DNA from: Amphirosellinia nigrospora
Lineage: Eukaryota > Ascomycota > Sordariomycetes > Xylariales > Xylariaceae
Direction: 5' to 3'
Assembly: GCA_004123355.1 (NCBI GenBank)
Contig: SCHM01000004.1
Coordinates: 2,170,001-2,234,000, forward strand
DNA: 64,000 nt
In this document: one piece after another, positions 1-13,150 of the stretch
Layout of the letters: each line of letters opens with the position of its first letter
Position numbering within the stretch: the first letter of the stretch is position 1
Translations under genes and position numbers: made by a program
The notes under the pieces: model-generated
The model's input: the letters and a program-made list of their open reading frames with translations, nothing else
Told to the model about the DNA's origin: nothing
Databases searched by the model: none

Positions 1-354
1 TTGAATCTTTGAGACTATGCATCAAACTCAATTAACCAGCTGTCGCAAGAGACACCTGAACGACGGGCTTTATACGACAGCAGGCGTCTATAGCTGGATG
101 ACATGCAGGGTGTCTGGCACTAGCTACCACAAATTATATTTCTATTATTACCTGAGTACTTGTGTGTCTTCACAAACAGTGTCTCATCTTAGACAATATT
201 GACCAAGCTCGCCACGTTTACAACTATTTTTTGCTATAAATAGATCTGAGAAACTCAACAGTATGTATCTACAAGTATGCAACCAATTTAATCTATTACG
301 CTTCCCATTTTTCACGAAGCATCCCTTCGTACGAGGGACCTAATGTTTCAGGTA

Positions 355-1197
355 CTAACTAGCATCAAGGCTCACCTGACGAATGTGTTGGCTACACACT
401 GGTATCACTTTAATAGCTACCGCAATACTTTCAGACGGTGTCGATGGCACATCAATGGTGTTGTATGGGTCGTACTCACCTTCGTTCTCATCGTGGTCCT
501 CGTCGCCGAGGGCGCCGCCTTTTCCTTCTTCGTCCGATGGTGTCACATGTGTGGGGTCGAGCTTCAGATCATCTACCTGCTTGGTATCCCGCCAGCCTCC
601 AAGTTCAGAGATCGGCGACATCGAACGGGTTTGGCCTGGTAGCACAAGCCAATTGATTGGCGAGTACGGGCCGGCGAGGACTCGTACCTTGGGATCCCTT
701 AGTTGCAACGAAGTCATTCGAGACGCACAGTTCCAACCCCAGGATTTGCTGAAGTTGTATATCACCACACCGGGGATGCCGTACAGAAGTTCGATCTCGG
801 CCTCTTGTCGAACATGGTGAAGCCTCTCTACAGTCTCACGGCTTGGTTCATTGAGTATCTGTTGAACCTCTCTTGTTCCTTTTGTCCTAGGTCCGATCTG
901 GATTTGTTTCGCTGCCCGCTCTTGTTCTATCGATAACGCTGTCAGGGACTCTGACGTACCTTCATTCAGCCAAGCAATAGTTTCTTTCCGACCTCGATCT
1001 TGTGGTACGAAGGTTATAGTCGCATGGTCTCCGTGGGGATCGCTGCTATAAGCCTGTCGAGGAGAACATGCCGGCATGGGGCCACTTTTAGGTGATAGTC
1101 TCTGAAAGCTCCCCTCTACTGGTGAGCTTATCTGCCTCTTATGCTTTGCTTTATTCTCACTTTTGTGTGAAACGAAAAGTTGCTTGATGCGTTCCAT
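355..1197 (-). CDS. unrecognised protein, about 280 aa
   Basis: I do not recognise this gene. It is a single open frame of 280 codons starting MERIKQLFVSHKSENK. The first 50 residues are basic and Ser-rich (KHKRQISSPVEGSFQRLSP), which looks disordered. The middle has a short hydrophobic stretch (IELLYGIPGVVIYNFSKSWGW), and the C-terminal part is acidic (EEGKGGALGDEDHDENEGEYD). There is no signal peptide, membrane helix or known catalytic motif. The codon usage and the mix of disordered and folded segments look like a real fungal protein. The last ten codons may be intronic, because a GTGAGC donor follows the Gln codon near 377 and several AG acceptors lie before 345. The C-terminus is therefore uncertain. 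Confidence 0.45.
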   Translation of the reverse strand: MERIKQLFVSHKSENKAKHKRQISSPVEGSFQRLSPKSGPMPACSPRQAYSSDPHGDHATITFVPQDRGRKETIAWLNEGTSESLTALSIEQERAAKQIQIGPRTKGTREVQQILNEPSRETVERLHHVRQEAEIELLYGIPGVVIYNFSKSWGWNCASRMTSLQLRDPKVRVLAGPYSPINWLVLPGQTRSMSPISELGGWRDTKQVDDLKLDPTHVTPSDEEGKGGALGDEDHDENEGEYDPYNTIDVPSTPSESIAVAIKVIPVCSQHIRQVSLDAS

Positions 1198-2266
1198 CTC
1201 GGAAATATTTTAAGAGTGGTTCTCGAAAGGTGATTTGATGTGATTACGATAATAAGGTAGCCGTCCGTCATCGGAATTCGAGATGGGGGTTTATTAAGAG
1301 CAAATATTGCTAATTGCAACAACCAAGGCCTTTCTTTCAGGAGAAGAACAATTTGGGACTGGTCAAAGAACCAGAGGATTGTTTCTAGTTCATACAGCGA
1401 CAATGTGGATTGTTGGCTCTTTCACCACCCAGATTATGAAAGAAACTATTGTGACTAAGGGTGCAGTGAGTATATGGGTAAGCAGCCCATCATCGTCGGC
1501 TCTAAGCTATATTCTCTTCTTTCTATTATGATGATACTCTCCCTATATGTAAAATATTCATCTATGTTTGGTATATATTATGCATGTTGGCAACTAAGCG
1601 CTTGCACCTTCCACGCATGCGGAGAGATAATATTGATACAGGTACACATAGGTCAATCCAGATTTATTAATTAAACTCCTCATGGCAGCCTCAACAGTAA
1701 AACCGACCCCTAAGAGCCATAATCATTTTACCACGTCATGATAAAGCACCGAGTTGAGTACTAAGTTAGAATAGCCTTGTCATAGCAAGTGTGACTCGCC
1801 GGGTTAAAAGGCGATGGAGTACGACTACGCCTTTGATCTGCCTTTGACAATCTTCGCCTTTCAAGATGGTATATGAACAGTGCCTAAAAATAATCAGACA
1901 AAGGTAACCAGAGCACTAAGAACACAGGTTTGGCCACAATCCAAGGGATACAGGAGGTGTTTAAAAACGCCCCGCCTGTCCTCGTAACGAGGGAGAGGCA
2001 TGCAAACATATAGATAGACTTGAGTACATTTTGTACTGATTCATACCTCTCCTTTGTTTCTTTCTTTTTTCTTAACCCACTAATATCTCTTCGTTTCCTA
2101 CCCTATTCACACTCACTAATCTTGCAGAATTCGCAGTGCGTATTCCTGTTCTACATTCGCCTTACTGTCCGGTACAGATAATTACCCTTTCAATTCGATT
2201 CGAAACGAAGCACTAAGAAAAACATCGCAATATTTGATCAACAACCACTTCTAATTCATATCCAAG
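1198..2266. other. intergenic, pyrimidine-rich leader at its right end
   Basis: I see no gene here. The segment around 2041-2100 is a CT-rich tract of the kind found just upstream of fungal transcription starts, and the next gene starts at 2267. This points to a promoter and 5' UTR rather than coding DNA. The part from 1200 to 1750 is AT-rich and carries only short, unconvincing open frames. Confidence 0.4.
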
Positions 2267-3062
2267 ATGTGGTGCTGTGGTTCATCCGACGACAACTCAT
2301 ATACGGTTACTCCCTACCGTCCGATTTACGAACAACCCCACCATTCTGTCTCTCCACATCGGTATCCCCAACATGTAACCAGGGACCCGAAACGTGAGGA
2401 GTGGGAGAAGTGGCAACGCCAGAAACAAGCCACGGCAGCCGCTCAGCGGTACGGCTGGCCGACATCCCGTTCACCTCCCGGGGCAATGATCACCTCCAGA
2501 CTCCCGGCAACAGGGACTCGCTCATTGAGCCGACACTCGCTGGTGACCTTGCTGCTATGCCGGGTGTAGACTTTGGAGCGGTTATGACCCAAACCGCCCA
2601 CCACGGCCACCAAATTACTCATCAAACCCTCCCCAGCGAACTCAACGTCCGCCCCACGACGGACGAAGAGTAGTCAATCAGCAACCACATAGGATGCCCC
2701 TATGAATGCGCCGCCAAGACAACAACCCACGAGGCCACAGGCTCCGGTAGTCTACAAGGGCCCTACCATGCCCATGCCACCTACGCACGCGCCACCGAGG
2801 AGGGCGGTACCAAGAAAGATGTGAGGGCAGGACCTCCGGTAGCCCCCAGCGTCCTCCTGTGTCTATGCCGCCTAGAAACCCACCACCTGCATGGGCGCAG
2901 CCGAAGAAATACGCAAGGGCAGAGTCCCAGTGGTCCACGAGCGCCCCGGCCTCGCGCGGGAGGTCATCATCCAGAAGCAACCTAGTCCGCCTCGCGAGCC
3001 TGAGATGGCGCGGTTTTCTCTGGTGCCTCTGCCGACGCGAGCCACCAGGCGGCACTCCGTGA
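2267..3062 (+). CDS. unrecognised Pro/Gln-rich protein, frame-broken
   Basis: No family is recognised. The first frame begins MWCCGSSDDNSYTVTPYRPI and continues with a charged segment (KREEWEKWQRQKQATAAAQR). After about 2560, Pro-rich coding continues in other frames: YDPNRPPRPPNYSSNPPQR near 2590, MNAPPRQQPTRPQAP near 2704, and MSMPPRNPPPAWAQPKKYA from 2859. The consistent Pro/Gln/Arg composition across three frames argues for one gene with lost bases rather than several genes. One break near 2694-2704 is cured by a single extra C in a CCCC run, as in other genes of this window. The protein would be cytoplasmic and mostly disordered. A Cys pair at the N-terminus (WCC) could be lipid-modified, but that is a guess. 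The 3' end is uncertain. Confidence 0.45.
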
Positions 3063-3202
3063 TGAGAACCGCGTCTCGCTGTGCAGCGATGACGGCTTGG
3101 GAATCCCAAGAAACTGCGTCTCGCCACTGTACGAGTGAGCTAGCTATTAGGGGAAGGCTGAAAAGGGCGCTGCGCTTATTTGTAGCTCTGGATGAAGATT
3201 GA

Positions 3203-6200
3203 AGTCATATCTGAGAAACCTGTGAAGCCGAAAAGCCGCCCTAGACATACATGAGTAAGGAACTCGAGCATAGCTTCACGCAGGTGATCCAGCACAGCGC
3301 GAGCGAAGAATGGCCAACAAAGCGCAGCGGTGCCGGTACCACCAAGCGTGAACGAGAGTGTATCGAGAGGGTCAGTTAATTAAATAACAAGGAGTGGCGA
3401 ACACTCGATGTTGTCTCAACGAGCTAACAGACAAACTAGATGATAATTTATCCCCTATTCGATCAACACGAGGGAAGATTCAAGTAATTCACACATGTTA
3501 ATTGTATCCTCGTCGTCGGCTTAGATTCGTGAAATCGGGATGGGAGACGGCGAGAAGGGTCACATTGTGGTGGGCCCTATCTAATAGAAAAGAGGGAGAA
3601 GAATTGAACGTGTTCGTAGTATCATAATACAATTTTTACATCGAAATACTTGGAAGTTCCCGTAGCTTCAGATTTTGAAATACATGATAAGTTTAGCTTT
3701 ATATGATGCCTTAATATAGAAGGGATATTTTTAGTACTAGAATGAAGTGTTCTGTGCGAAAATCCTTATTCGTTCGAACGCTTCCTTTATCACTCCACCA
3801 TTGACGTAAACCATGCTTATCGGGAGTCGGACCCTGCTGCCACAGACCTACAGGTGAGGCCAAAATGTATGGTGCGGGGATGTAGAACTAACATTAAGGT
3901 ACTAATCGATCATCTCGGTTCGTTACTGGTGGGCCATGCGATCGTTGATTTGCGTTCCGGGGTAATAAGAATAGTAATGTCATATTCGCATTCCAAGGCA
4001 ACGCTTTTTCTTCTACAAAGGAGTAGAGAGAGGGTTGCCTGCGATACGCCCACCGTAATTCGTTAGCGACAGGGCGAGATGCGCCGCAGAAGACGATCAA
4101 GTTTAAGCGTCGTCAAATATCATCATATCGCTCATTCGTAACTTATTCGTGATCGATTACGTCTCCCCGCGGGAGTAGTTTCTATCCAATAATCTCAGGC
4201 ACCGGCATTCTGTCTCACTTAATCGTACCGACGGCACCAAGAGCAGACCAAGAGGGGCTTGGTGCGCGAGATGGTTGAAGGCACCCGGATTCCACAAGAT
4301 ATCATTGGCCCAATGGCCACGGTAGGGCTGATTCTTGCATGCATGCATGTCTTGGAGACCAAAAGAACAGAGAAACCCGTTTTGTACCTCCCTCCCTATG
4401 TAGGTCATGGCACTTATTGTCTTGGCTGTTACGTGTCTTCAATGGAAGGATGCAATCATATCCGCACCTACGCTATATCCGCATTGTCCTGATACTCGAC
4501 AAGCTAGGGACACTATGTATTGCGCATTCCTGATTGATTGCTGGGCAATGGGTTGAGGGGGCCAAAATAGTACTTCACCGGAGAACTCCCTAGGTTAGTG
4601 GGGAGCCCACCCTGCATGAAAGGCGGAACGAACGAATGAATTGTTGCAATGCAACCCCGAGAAGCAAGTGTGAGTCAACCAGGGGCAACTGACCAGAGGT
4701 GCAGCTGTAGCTATCCTACGGTAGTGTAGACGCGCGCTGGCCACACCACACTACTCTCCCGTTCGATACGAATCGCCCTCATCCCCCGGTTAAGTGGCAT
4801 GTCACATGTCTGAGCGAGCCTCAAGATAATGAGACAGAACCTGTCGCGAAGGAACCTAGAACGGTCTGATTAATTATACGGCACAGCGAGTTGCGTATGC
4901 TGTCATTTTCGCAGATACATCAGCCATGATTATATCGTTACTTGTACACACCCAAATGTAGACGGGTAATGTTGCGGATGGAAGCGTGCACTTAGCTCAG
5001 GTCTGCTTAGCTTAGTGTAGAGTAAGTAAGTATACTTATTACTCGGAATTGGCAAGCGATCTGAGTACAAGACGAATTTGGACTAGAGGAGGCTCTGTGA
5101 GTAAGTGATCTATCCTGGTGGGTGGATGACCCCAGCACAAACCCCATCAAGAGGCGCCAAGAATGGAAGCTGTCGTGGTGGCGAAGCATTAAGCCGAACC
5201 GAGCGCATCTGAGTCTCTTTAATTGCGCCAGCGCATAGGTACACTACACTGCGCTCCCGACTTTTAAGCTTGGCCATGGCCATTGGCCAAAATGGGCAAG
5301 GAGATCCAGAGCTGCGAATCTCACAAACACACTGACATGCCGACTACTTGCACCTAATGTGGTGTACTGTAAGTAGGTAGATACTTTAGTATATGTATAC
5401 TATCATAATGGTATGTGCTTCTTTATGCCATGAGCAGTCGGACCACTTAGAAATCATGGGCTGATTAATTAGATAGACTAGCTTGGTTCAAACCTTAGTT
5501 GTGCCGGTCCGCCGCGATAAATACTTATGGGGTCTCACTCGGAGACTTTTTATCAACTTTGAAACTAGCGTAGCATAGCTGAGGTTGAATGATTAGTATT
5601 ATTAATCTACCCAAGGCTGGAATATTTTATTTTTATTATTCTATGGCAATGGTTTGCCGTAGTTTTCTGTGCAGTCTCACCGACTCAATGTGATGAGTAT
5701 ACAGGTAAAACTAATTGTCTCGGTTGATTGATATTTAGGTGGTTTCAGGGCAGCGTAAGTAATATGCTGCTGGTTGTCGCGCCTTAGTGCACAGGTAGGT
5801 GTGCAATGCGATGAGTTCATCGTGGAGACAAAACGCCAGAGGAAGAGGCAAAGCGGTATAAGGAATAGGGTAGGGTGGTTAGCTCGCCAGTCCTAAATGG
5901 CCTAGCTTGAGGCCGGAAAGAAGGCGCAGCTGATGAGTCGCCGGGGTTGTATCGGGCCCGCTAGGACTCTGACATGTTCTGGACGATAACAGTGCAGGTA
6001 ACTTATTGGTTGCGTATAGGCTTAAAAATACCACTAGAGCCATCGTAGTCGACTTTGCATCGAGTTCGCTCGTTAATCCAGTCGACAGGGGGTGGGTCAA
6101 GGCTGTACCAATGCCAACGACTGCTGCCTAAATCCCACGCCGACACACATTTCAACGTCCATCCGAACCCGCCCGTCATTGTTATCCTCCCCGTTGCTCG

Positions 6201-7012
6201 TTCACGCCAAATACCATATCTCAGGCCACCATCTTTCTGTCCTGTCCTTGGTTCGTGCCCAGCTGTTGCTGTTGTTTTCCCACCTGTGACGATTCCGAGG
6301 ACGTGTTTTATCACTCATCCTGGCCCCCGAGACACCCGAACAAATTGTGCACATTGCCCCTCCATTTGTCCTCCCATTCATTCATCCATCCATCCTCTTC
6401 TCCCGCTTTCTCCCCGGCCGCATCACTCGTCGTTGTTGTTATTATACTATCACATCATCTGTCTCTGTTGCAGCGTACATACGTGTCGTGTCTTATTATT
6501 GTCTTGGACATGGTCTATCGGTAACTGGGGTTGGCTATACCTGTATCGGTCTGACCCTCCTTAAGAGCACGTTGCAAACAAGCTTTGGTAGTGCGATACA
6601 GTACACACCTCGAGTCTTTATTATCTCGTCGAGGCCCAGTCATCTTCATCTTCCGCTTCTGTCCGACACACAGGTCTAACTGAGGTCGTCTGTTGGTCTT
6701 CATCCCAGTAAGAACATTTATTTATCATCGTCAAGACGTCTCTCTTCTCGGGTGTGGGTGTGAACATAAGTCAACTCCTGTTCATTGTTCGGCATCATAT
6801 ATCGATTGGCCAATGTTATAACGGCGCTTGTAATATCGTCCTTGAGTCTTTTCGCCGTCATCAATCGGCGTATGCCCAAGGACGTTGTGACTCACAGACT
6901 GGCTCAGCCCTGCAGTGCATATCGGTACTAACCCACTGGTTCTCTACACAGTAACCACCAAGTAGCATTCGCTATCTTGTACATATCTTCTAGTGGGGCT
7001 TAGCTAGCCATC
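3203..7012. other. 3.8-kb intergenic region with long CT-rich leader
   Basis: No convincing gene is present. Open frames here are under 110 codons except one of 169 codons at 6055-6564, which lies in a CT-rich tract (6340-6470, rich in CATC and TCCTC) and overlaps others in all frames. That low-complexity tract and the 540 bases after it, just upstream of the zinc-finger gene at 7013, look like a long promoter and leader region. The stretch 3600-5800 is AT-rich with scattered TAGGTAGGTA-type runs, and I saw nothing in it that resembles a transposase or reverse transcriptase. Confidence 0.4.
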
Positions 7013-9389
7013 ATGTCCTCCAATCCTCGCCGGACTGGTGTTTTGGCGCGTTTGGATCCGAATGTTCGTGATGGCCTGAAACTTAAGAGTAACTTGGCCC
7101 TTCACAAAGGAGCTACCTTTCATTCTCCTGTCACTCCCCCGTCTAGCCCTCCGTCAGCATCCACTTTCAAGGTCCCTTCACTTCCTCGTCGGTCCCAAAC
7201 GAACTTGGATGATGTCGTCGGTGCCCATGTCCGCCGCGCAGCCTTGACCATCGGCAAATTTGAAGATAGCCTGACAGCAACTGACACGGCGTCTGTGCCG
7301 GGCCGTCGTTCATTCCATGACGACGACAGCCTTCCTGTTCCCCACGGCTTCCTAAACCACACCGTTATTACAAACAAGATGGCTATGGCTATGGAGCCCC
7401 CGTTCCCAGATAACGAGCGTCGCGTGTTGCGCCCTCGCACACGCCGCTCGTCTCAACACCATGAATCGGACAGCGGTTTGGGAACATCCGTTGCCTCTAC
7501 GGTACCAAAACGCAAGGAGGATAGGGCTTCTGGTGGTGCTTCTGCTATTACCAGGTCTGTCAACACTGCTAGGACCGAGTGCCTTCCACGACTGAGCAGC
7601 CGTGCTGTTAACCGCATTCATGAGCACACCTTGAAACCTTTGCTTGCAAAGCCTGAGCTGAAGGCTTTTCGCCCCATTATCCTTGATTGTCCCAGAAGGA
7701 TCCAGGAGAATCAGATTATATGTCTCAGGGATCTCGAGAAGACCTTAATCTTTATGGCACCGGTGAGTCAACTTCTGAAAGATAGTGGAGTTTGGGGAGT
7801 TACTTATCGTTCGTTGTGTTTGAAGGAGAGGGCCAGTTCTGCGAAAATGTACCTCGACTTTTGCACCACATCGATCCGATGCATTCAAGCTACCGTCGAA
7901 TACTTAAGCGACCGGGAACAAACGCGACCTCACGATCGGCCATACAACAGTGGCTATTTCATTGACCTCGTCGAACAGATTCGCCAACACGCACAACAAA
8001 TGCAAGACGCTCGGACAGACTAGCCTCGGGCGAAGACCTGAATGAGATGGACGTTGATCCGTATGTAATAGAGGCCCATACTCTTGACTGTCCAACGGCT
8101 AACCAATTCCACAGCACCGATGAAGTAAAGCTTATTGGTGGTATGGCAAACACTGGCCGTCCTGTCGAGCTCGTTCGTGTCAAGAAGAACGGTAAAGCTA
8201 TCTCACTCGCAACCGGTAAACCTGTCGAAGATATAGATGAAGAAAAGGGCCCGGTTCGGTTTAAGCGTTCGATGAGCCAGCAAGCCGAGGATGAAGAGGA
8301 GATCATGCGTTCAATGGCAAGACGAAAGAAAAATGCGACACCCGAAGAGCTGGCTCCTAAGAAATGTACTCATCCTGGGTGCAACAAAGAGTTCAAGCGA
8401 CCGTGCGATCTGACAAAACATGAGAAAACTCACTCACGCCCTTGGAAGTGCCCAATCCCAACTTGCAAGTTTCACGAGTATGGCTGGCCAACAGAAAAGG
8501 AGATGGCTCGACATGTTAATGATAAGCACTCGGCTGCGCCTGCGATGTATGAATGCGAGTATAAGCCTTGCCCCTATAAATCGAAGCGCGAGTCAAATTG
8601 CAAGCAGCATATGGAAAAGGCCCACGGCTGGACATATAAACGGTCCAAAGTCCCCAAGACCAAAGGAAGCAAGGCAGGGAGCTCTGCGGATCCTACGCCA
8701 ATGCTAAACAACTTGCCCACACCAAGCAGCGAGCAGACGGATCCAGTTTTGACACCTCAGGAAGAAGTCTTCCTTCCAACCTTTGAGGACAACCAAGATT
8801 TGTTCCCTACGTACCCAACTACCGAAGAATTCAACGCTGGATTGTTCGACAATTCAGGCTTTGACGGTGACATCTCGCTCGACTATTCTCCTATTGACAA
8901 CGGCACGCCTTCAACCGATGCTGGCCAGTTCAATACATACCAGGAGCTCAGCCCAGAGTTTACTGCCCAGTTCGAAGACATCTATGGAGCTCCAGTGCGG
9001 CTACCTACACCCACATATTCTATCTATAACAAGACAATGCCTGAAGTATTGAATAACTTCAGCACGGTCATGTGCCCTCCTCCACCACGCCGCACTTCTC
9101 TCCCTCAGGTCAGGGCAATACGATGTTGTACACACCCATCTCCATGTGTGATGTTGATGAAGGTTTTGATGACTTCAATCCGGTCAACAATTCCCACCTA
9201 GGAGGCGACTTCACCTTATTCCCACCGGGCGACATGGGGAAATCATCGGATTTCAATCCCAATCTATTCGGTGGCATGCCACCAAGCATTATTGCTGATT
9301 ACACTCAGCATTCGCCTCAGGACTTCAACTTAGACTTCACTATGGACTGGACATCTACCGATATTCACGGGTTTCCACATCAACAGTAA
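7013..9389 (+). CDS. C2H2 zinc-finger transcription factor
   Basis: A nuclear DNA-binding regulator, probably about 770 aa. The N-terminal part (7013-8023) has a Pro/Ser-rich stretch and a conserved helical region ending in DRPYNSGYFIDLVEQIRQHAQ. After a one-base frame break near 8020, the frame continues as GEDLNEMDVDP. An intron follows (donor GTATGT at 8061, acceptor CAG ending 8114, 54 nt). The zinc fingers lie at about 8365-8620: C-X4-C-X12-H-X3-H (KCTHPGCNKEFKRPCDLTKH), a second finger with Cys pair CPIPTC and His pair HVNDKH, and a third beginning CEYKPCPYKSKRE. A Pro/Asp-rich, possibly activating C-terminus follows. A second frame break near 9070 moves the last 105 codons into another frame, ending GFPHQQ. 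I recognise the fold but not the orthologue, so no symbol is given. Confidence 0.82.
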
Positions 9390-10958
9390 ATGTGTACACT
9401 TTCTCCTATCTCAAGACCGGAACTGGAAAGTTCAGTCATGTTAGTTAGCCAAATTTACTACCCGTCAAGGGTGGATGTTTTTTACGACGTTACGACGAGG
9501 AATGGTCAGAGCGAGGGTTGTAGAAACTGATGCTCAGATTGTTTTAATGTGAGGAGAGGCTACCGAGAATGCCGTCGGGCTAGAAAATGTCTCTGTTATC
9601 CCTGTACACCCATCTTATTCTTCAGCATGTTGGTTTCTTCGGACATCAAGAAGCGTTGTCAGTTAGACAGGTCGGTGGAGGGCCAGCCTATTTTAATGGC
9701 TGTTGGTATCAAGCCGCAACATTAGGTACATCATTGTCAGATTACGTTATCAAGAGGCAAATATGTCTCCTTGGGCAAATAAAAACTTGTTCATCCACAC
9801 CAATACCTGACCCATCGCTCAGTGTCGCGTGAACAACCATGTAATCAATCATCCTTGTATCATGATGTACAAGACAGATGTGGAGCAGGGTATGCCCGCG
9901 CTTAATATGTGCCATCTGTTCGCAGCTGAGATTGAGCTGTGTAGCCCCGCTCATCACGCTTAAACTGGACCTAGTCATTTTATATTTTTTTTGCTCTCCA
10001 TCCAATACCCCAATTTCTCCGTCACATCAGAGATAGGCATGTGCTTCGGATTTCGCTTGAACGTCCACGCCAACCTTCCACCTTGTCTGCTAGTCATACC
10101 TTTGCGTAGATCACTGAGGGTAGCTAGATGGTGAGTGATTACAATCCATAGGTACGTTGTCATCTTCTTCTCTTGTTCGGCCTCGTCCTTACCCTCTGCC
10201 TACCTCTTCTCTCTCTCGCATTCCACGATGATGACTCCGACACGCAAGTGTCCAACCTACCCAAAACTCATAGGAAGAGCCGTATGAGACCGTCCTCGGG
10301 GAACCCCGACGGGTTGCACCCAGTGCTTCCAGCCGGGTCATCCCCCTTCGTGCTTCCCCATTCGTTCAATTTGACCGCCCTCGCGTCCGAGGCCCGACGA
10401 GCGTCGTGTGTGCATCGCCACGTGCTGCCGCGTTGCGAGGCGGGTAGTAGGACCTTGAGGTGGCGCGGTGGTGGAGGTGGGGAATGTGTTATGCTTATAA
10501 CTTATCTGGTTTCTGATGTTGGAATGTTGAGAGATGTTTTCTTCTTTGCTCGGTATCGTTTTGACGCAGGAGGGGTGTGCTAACTCTTTCTGAAGATAGG
10601 AATCGGCTCGTGCGACTGTATACCATATCATACGCGAGACGTATAGAAGGGATCGTGACTACTTGGTATCCAGAATCGAGAGGCAAGATGCTGGAGGGTG
10701 TATAGGATGGATGGTCTGTTGGGTCCTAGCAAACGTGCTACCGTGACAACACTTTTAGTTATTATTGGAGACGGTCATAGATATAGCTTCAATATCAAAT
10801 GTTGATACCTCACGCTTCACCACGTGCCTATGGATATTATTTTGAACCTCGCCTCGTTATATACACGGTTCCCCTACACCAAAGACGTTCAATTCTAGCT
10901 ATGTAACATGCAGACCTTCCGACTCCACCACTAAGAACCGACCGGCAACTCAATAGTA
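9390..10958. other. intergenic, no convincing gene
   Basis: This region holds the likely 3' UTR of the zinc-finger gene and then mixed-composition DNA. One open frame at 10173-10583 starts with a hydrophobic stretch (MFGLVLTLCLPLLSLAF) that resembles a signal peptide. The rest of that frame is low-complexity Arg/Gly and I do not regard it as a gene. A CCACGTG-like box and a TATATA motif near 10820-10865 may be promoter remains, but no gene starts after them on the + strand. Confidence 0.35.
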
Positions 10959-12239
10959 TCAAGCTGAGCTCTCTTTCAACTTATCTGCCTTTGCCAAATC
11001 ATGACAGTCCTTAATCATGAAGCTATACGCCGTTAGTTGAAGGTCGCTTTGAAGCGTGGGGAAGAAACACGTACCTATACCAGAAGATATCCGGTCCTAT
11101 CGTACCGAGATGCCACAAGCTATGAGCATCCAAAGCTCCCCACAGCGGCGGGAAGTCCAGCAATTCCAAGCTCATGGCCAGCATGATCCACGCGACGAGC
11201 ATACTAGGCCAGATGGCCCAGGTCTGGCGGGTCGCCCGCCACCTCGTCCAGCTGAAGTACGTCCACAGCAGGTTATGGACCATGCCGACGACCATGTTGG
11301 CGCGCATGTTGTAGGTGTAATCCCACTTCCAGAACTTGAGGTAGGCGACGTGGGCGGCGTACAGGAGGCAGCAGAAGCCGGTCCAGAGGCGCAGGAAGCT
11401 GCGGCGGCGCGGGGAGGAGGACACGTCGAGGCGGGCGACGCGCACGAGGGCGTAGTACATGCCGTAGAGCACGCTGGCGCCGGCGCCGAAGTAGTCGAGC
11501 TGCTCGGTGGCGGCGAAGTCGCGCGTGTGGAAGGCGGTGCTGAAGACCCAGGTGGCGAGGGCGACGTAGGCGAACATCTCGTAGTACGCCGCATCGGGTA
11601 GTGCGCCGGCACCCGCTCACGCAGCCGCGTCAGCCCGTTGTGGTGCGCGACCAGGTTCCCGAGGCTGAAGAGGACCGAGAAGGGCTCCTGCATCCCAGCA
11701 CGCGCTCGAACGGCCACTTCCCGTGGAACTGCGTCACGGGCTTCCCGGCCTCGACGCGCCGCGCCGTCACGATGTGCTGGCATGTGTAGTCACATTCTTG
11801 CGCGCAGGTCCAGAAGAGGAGGCGGTGGTGGAGGGCTGTGGGCACGACGCGCGCAATGGTTAGTTTTCGGTTTCGTGGTATGAGGGTATGAGGGCATGAG
11901 GGAGTGGGTGAGGAGGACGACTCGGTGCTTGGCTGGTTAGAGAAATAGAGGAATAGGGCGCCTCTTACGTATGGGGGTTGGGTCATTGTTCGGATCGCAA
12001 TTCTCGCGGGCGCACACCTAGAATCAATCAGTGAGCTGGCGTCCTTGGCTACCATCCAGGTCCTTTCCCCAGCTTATGAGGGCATCATGGGGACAAACCT
12101 TAATACATTCTTTAAATTCAGGCAGTCTGTCGCCGAGCGAGGCATCGACGGTCCGGAGCAATAAACATAGTATTAGCCCTATGGGCAACAGTAGCGACAG
12201 TGGAGAGAGGCGCCCGCTCGTCGTCCGTCGTAGGGGCAT
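10959..12239 (-). CDS. PER1: Per1/PGAP3-type GPI lipid-remodelling protein
   Basis: An ER membrane protein of the CREST superfamily. In yeast, Per1 is the GPI-phospholipase A2 that removes the sn-2 fatty acid before remodelling. A signal peptide (LLLPIGLILCLLLRTVDAS) precedes the Per1 start GDRLPEFKECIKVC. The gene spans four exons: 12239-12099, 12017-11969, 11835-11075 and 11022-10959. The last exon encodes YSFMIKDCHDLAKADKLKE. Family hallmarks are LLFWTCAQECDYTCQHIV, FHGKWPFERVLG, the AFHTRD motif, and DAHSLWHLGTI with its conserved Asp and His. About six hydrophobic membrane segments lie in between. Two single-base losses disturb exon 3, near 11695 (a GGG run on the coding strand) and near 11592. 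The exon 3 DNA is very GC-rich compared with its surroundings. Confidence 0.9.
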
Positions 12240-13150
12240 CTTGTAGTCCGCATCGGGGAGAATTCGCTGTTCACGGGCAAGCTTGGTTGGAGGTGGCTGT
12301 CTTGGCCTCGAGTCAATCGAATCTTGGTAGTGCGCGCAACAAAGGTCGGCTTTGATTGGGCCATCTGCTCCCGCTTTCTGGGGAAGGTCCTATATCTGAC
12401 ACGTCATAGTGTCTCGTAAGCCCTAAAAATAGCGCTAACCCGCCTGCCACCTCAGATCTACCAAACTACCTCAACTGCGAGATCGATCTCGCTTCCAATT
12501 AGAAGTGCGCCACCAAAAAGACATATGGGCTTACTCTTACACAAAGTTCAAGATACACTAGGTACATGTTAAAGACATAAAGAATTGTCGTTAACTTAGC
12601 TCACATGTACAAACCCGTATATCTTCAGGAAACAGCGTGAAATTCTTATATATGTGTAGAGAGTAGTCTAATACAGCTTCTATACCTACCTATGCTATCT
12701 AGCAAGAAAAGCTGTTAGTATTCGAAATAATGTGATATAGTCTCCCTCGTTCGGAAAAAGAGTCATTTCTGCGAAACATGTGGGTGGTAGGGTTGAAACA
12801 AACCTCTGGCGTATTATATCCTGCTCTCGCCCACATTAGCTTGACTTTCGGTTTCTATCTCCCATCACCCTAACCGAATTGACTTTCAGTTTAACAGGCC
12901 CTGGAGTAACTAGTCTTGGTGTATGAGCTAGGCTCCTTAGCGAGGGGAGCTAGAAACTAAAGTGACGAGAGACGTTCTTCATGAACAGAATGGAGTCCAT
13001 AGCTTCCTGGAACCTGTCTAGTTTCGACCATTGCGTTGAATCCCTCGCATGATCACATGGTTAAGTAAAATGCGTTTGTACTACGATTATGTTATCCGTT
13101 TGTCTATTCTAGCTCAGCATAGGGCACTAATTTAGTCTTCATCCTGTGTC
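12240..13150. other. intergenic region, no gene seen
   Basis: The 5' flank of PER1 followed by AT-rich DNA. Open frames are all under 65 codons and overlap one another. I see no recognisable motif, tRNA-like box or repeat in it. Confidence 0.35.

Noticed and set aside
6055-6679. Three overlapping open frames of 89-169 codons on the + strand
   Set aside because: They lie in a CT-rich low-complexity leader before the zinc-finger gene, overlap in all frames and have no motif.
10173-10583. Open frame with a signal-peptide-like start
   Set aside because: After the first 17 residues it turns into Arg/Gly/Pro-rich low complexity with no conserved segment.
11056-11601. 181-codon frame on the + strand
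   Set aside because: It is the GC-rich antisense shadow of PER1 exon 3.
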